DNA from: Azospirillum brasilense
GTDB lineage: Bacteria > Pseudomonadota > Alphaproteobacteria > Azospirillales > Azospirillaceae
Length of the DNA stretch: 64,000 nt
NCBI RefSeq assembly: GCF_001315015.1
Contig: NZ_CP012914.1
Location: forward strand, 2,414,501-2,478,500
Direction: 5' to 3'
Shown: positions 61,391 through 64,000 of the stretch, piece after piece
Position numbering within the stretch: position 1 is the first letter of the stretch
How the letters are laid out: every line of letters starts with the position of its first letter
Position numbers and translations under genes: made by a program
Notes under the pieces: model-generated
What the model saw: the letters and a program-made list of their open reading frames with translations, nothing else
What the model was told of the DNA's origin: nothing
The model's database searches: none

Positions 61391-62091
61391 ATGAAGGCCG
61401 CCGTCATCGTTTTCCCCGGCTCCAACCGCGAACGCGACGCCGTCGCCGCGCTGGAGGCCGCCAGCGGAACCAAGCCGCATCTGGTCTGGCACCGCGACAC
61501 CGAACTGCCCAAGGTCGATCTCATCCTCGTGCCGGGCGGCTTCTCCTATGGCGACTATCTGCGCTCCGGCGCCATGGCGGCGCACTCGCCGATCATGCGC
61601 GAGGTCAAGGCGCGGGCCGATCAGGGCGTGCGGGTGCTCGGCATCTGCAACGGCTTCCAGATCATCACCGAGGCGGGGCTGCTGCCCGGCGCGCTGATGC
61701 GCAACGCCAAGCTGAAGTTCATCTGCCGCACCGTGCATCTGCGGGTGGAGAACACGGACAGCCCCTTCACGGCCAAGTACCGCAAGGGCCAGATCGTCCG
61801 CTACCCGGTGGCGCACGGCGACGGCAACTACTGGACCGACGCCGAGACGGTGAAGCGGCTGGACGGCGAGGGCCAGGTGGCCTTCCGCTACGTCAGCGAC
61901 GAGGGCGACGCCGCCCCGCGCTGGAACCGGAACGACTGGAACCCGAACGGTTCGCTGGACAACATCGCCGGCATTTTCAACGCCAAGCGCACCGTGCTCG
62001 GCCTGATGCCGCACCCCGAGGACGCGGTGTCCGCCTTCCATGGCAACACCGACGGCAAGCCCATGTTCGATGGTCTGGTGGAGGCCCTGTC

Positions 62092-62095
<4 letters not shown>
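61391..62095 (+). CDS. purQ: FGAM synthase glutaminase subunit PurQ
   Basis: A 234-residue class I glutamine amidotransferase. [20 protein letters not shown] and [19 protein letters not shown] are conserved; the nucleophile Cys is in VLGICNGFQ and the His-Glu pair in GLMPHPED. It supplies ammonia to PurL. The stop overlaps the purL start as GTGA, so the two subunits are translationally coupled. Confidence 0.97.

Positions 62096-64000
<1,905 letters not shown>

Overview
This is a high-GC window from an Azospirillum-like alphaproteobacterium (Rhodospirillales). The assignment is an inference. It rests on the strong GC bias, which leaves long antisense frames open, on the ATPase zeta-inhibitor (DUF1476) family that is typical of alphaproteobacteria, and on the separate purS/purQ/purL organisation. 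No rRNA, integrase or intact insertion sequence was seen.

Positions 1-9700 hold the distal half of an aryl-polyene (APE) type biosynthetic operon on the minus strand. In transcription order: a small lipoprotein, a ketoacyl-synthase-like chain-length factor, an acyltransferase, two acyl carrier proteins, a membrane protein, an AMP-ligase fused to a dehydratase, a thioesterase, a LolA-like carrier and an MMPL exporter that runs off the left edge. Most neighbours overlap by a few bases, so the block is probably one transcript. The remaining APE enzymes (main ketosynthases, ketoreductase, aromatic starter enzymes) are expected to the left of the window. A lipoprotein hydrolase, a small secreted protein and a TetR regulator follow.

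Positions 10900-22100 are a complete type I-C CRISPR-Cas locus. The minus-strand order is cas3, a 670-base gap, then cas5c-cas8c-cas7-cas4-cas1-cas2. It lies between two arrays that point away from each other. Array 1 (17 full repeats plus a degenerate terminal one) follows cas2. Array 2 (8 repeats) lies beyond the 5' end of cas3, in the opposite orientation. Array 2 carries a copy of the array 1 leader and, ahead of it, a broken 3' piece of cas2, so the two arrays appear to come from duplication and inversion of a cas2-leader-array block. The repeat variant of array 2 matches only the three oldest full repeats of array 1.

Positions 22100-31400 mix metabolism and accessory genes: an apparently 5'-truncated serine hydrolase abutting a solute-binding protein, ribB with an FMN riboswitch, a trehalose-synthase-like GH13 enzyme, an RTX protein with a zincin motif, rsmD, an RluB-type pseudouridine synthase with a basic low-complexity tail, dodecin, tadA, and a nucleotidyltransferase antitoxin whose HepT toxin partner is cut to about 34 codons.

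Positions 31300-64000 are mostly housekeeping: purD, xseA, a NaChBac-type sodium channel, pyrC, hisS, a TPR glycosyltransferase-like protein, an atypical bifunctional penicillin-binding protein, bacterioferritin, tRNA-Leu(TAA), cinA, sfsA, map, radC, a TerB-like protein, a Cache-PAS-GGDEF-EAL protein, purB, ATPase zeta inhibitor, an NRDE protein, purC and purS. An AlkA-like glycosylase, a MOSC protein and a divergent MFS/LysR pair then separate purS from purQ and purL. Purine synthesis is well represented (purD, purB, purC, purS, purQ, purL). A family of paired palindromic intergenic elements recurs at about 17.96, 37.99 and 57.62 kb, with a related simpler hairpin at 55.09 kb.
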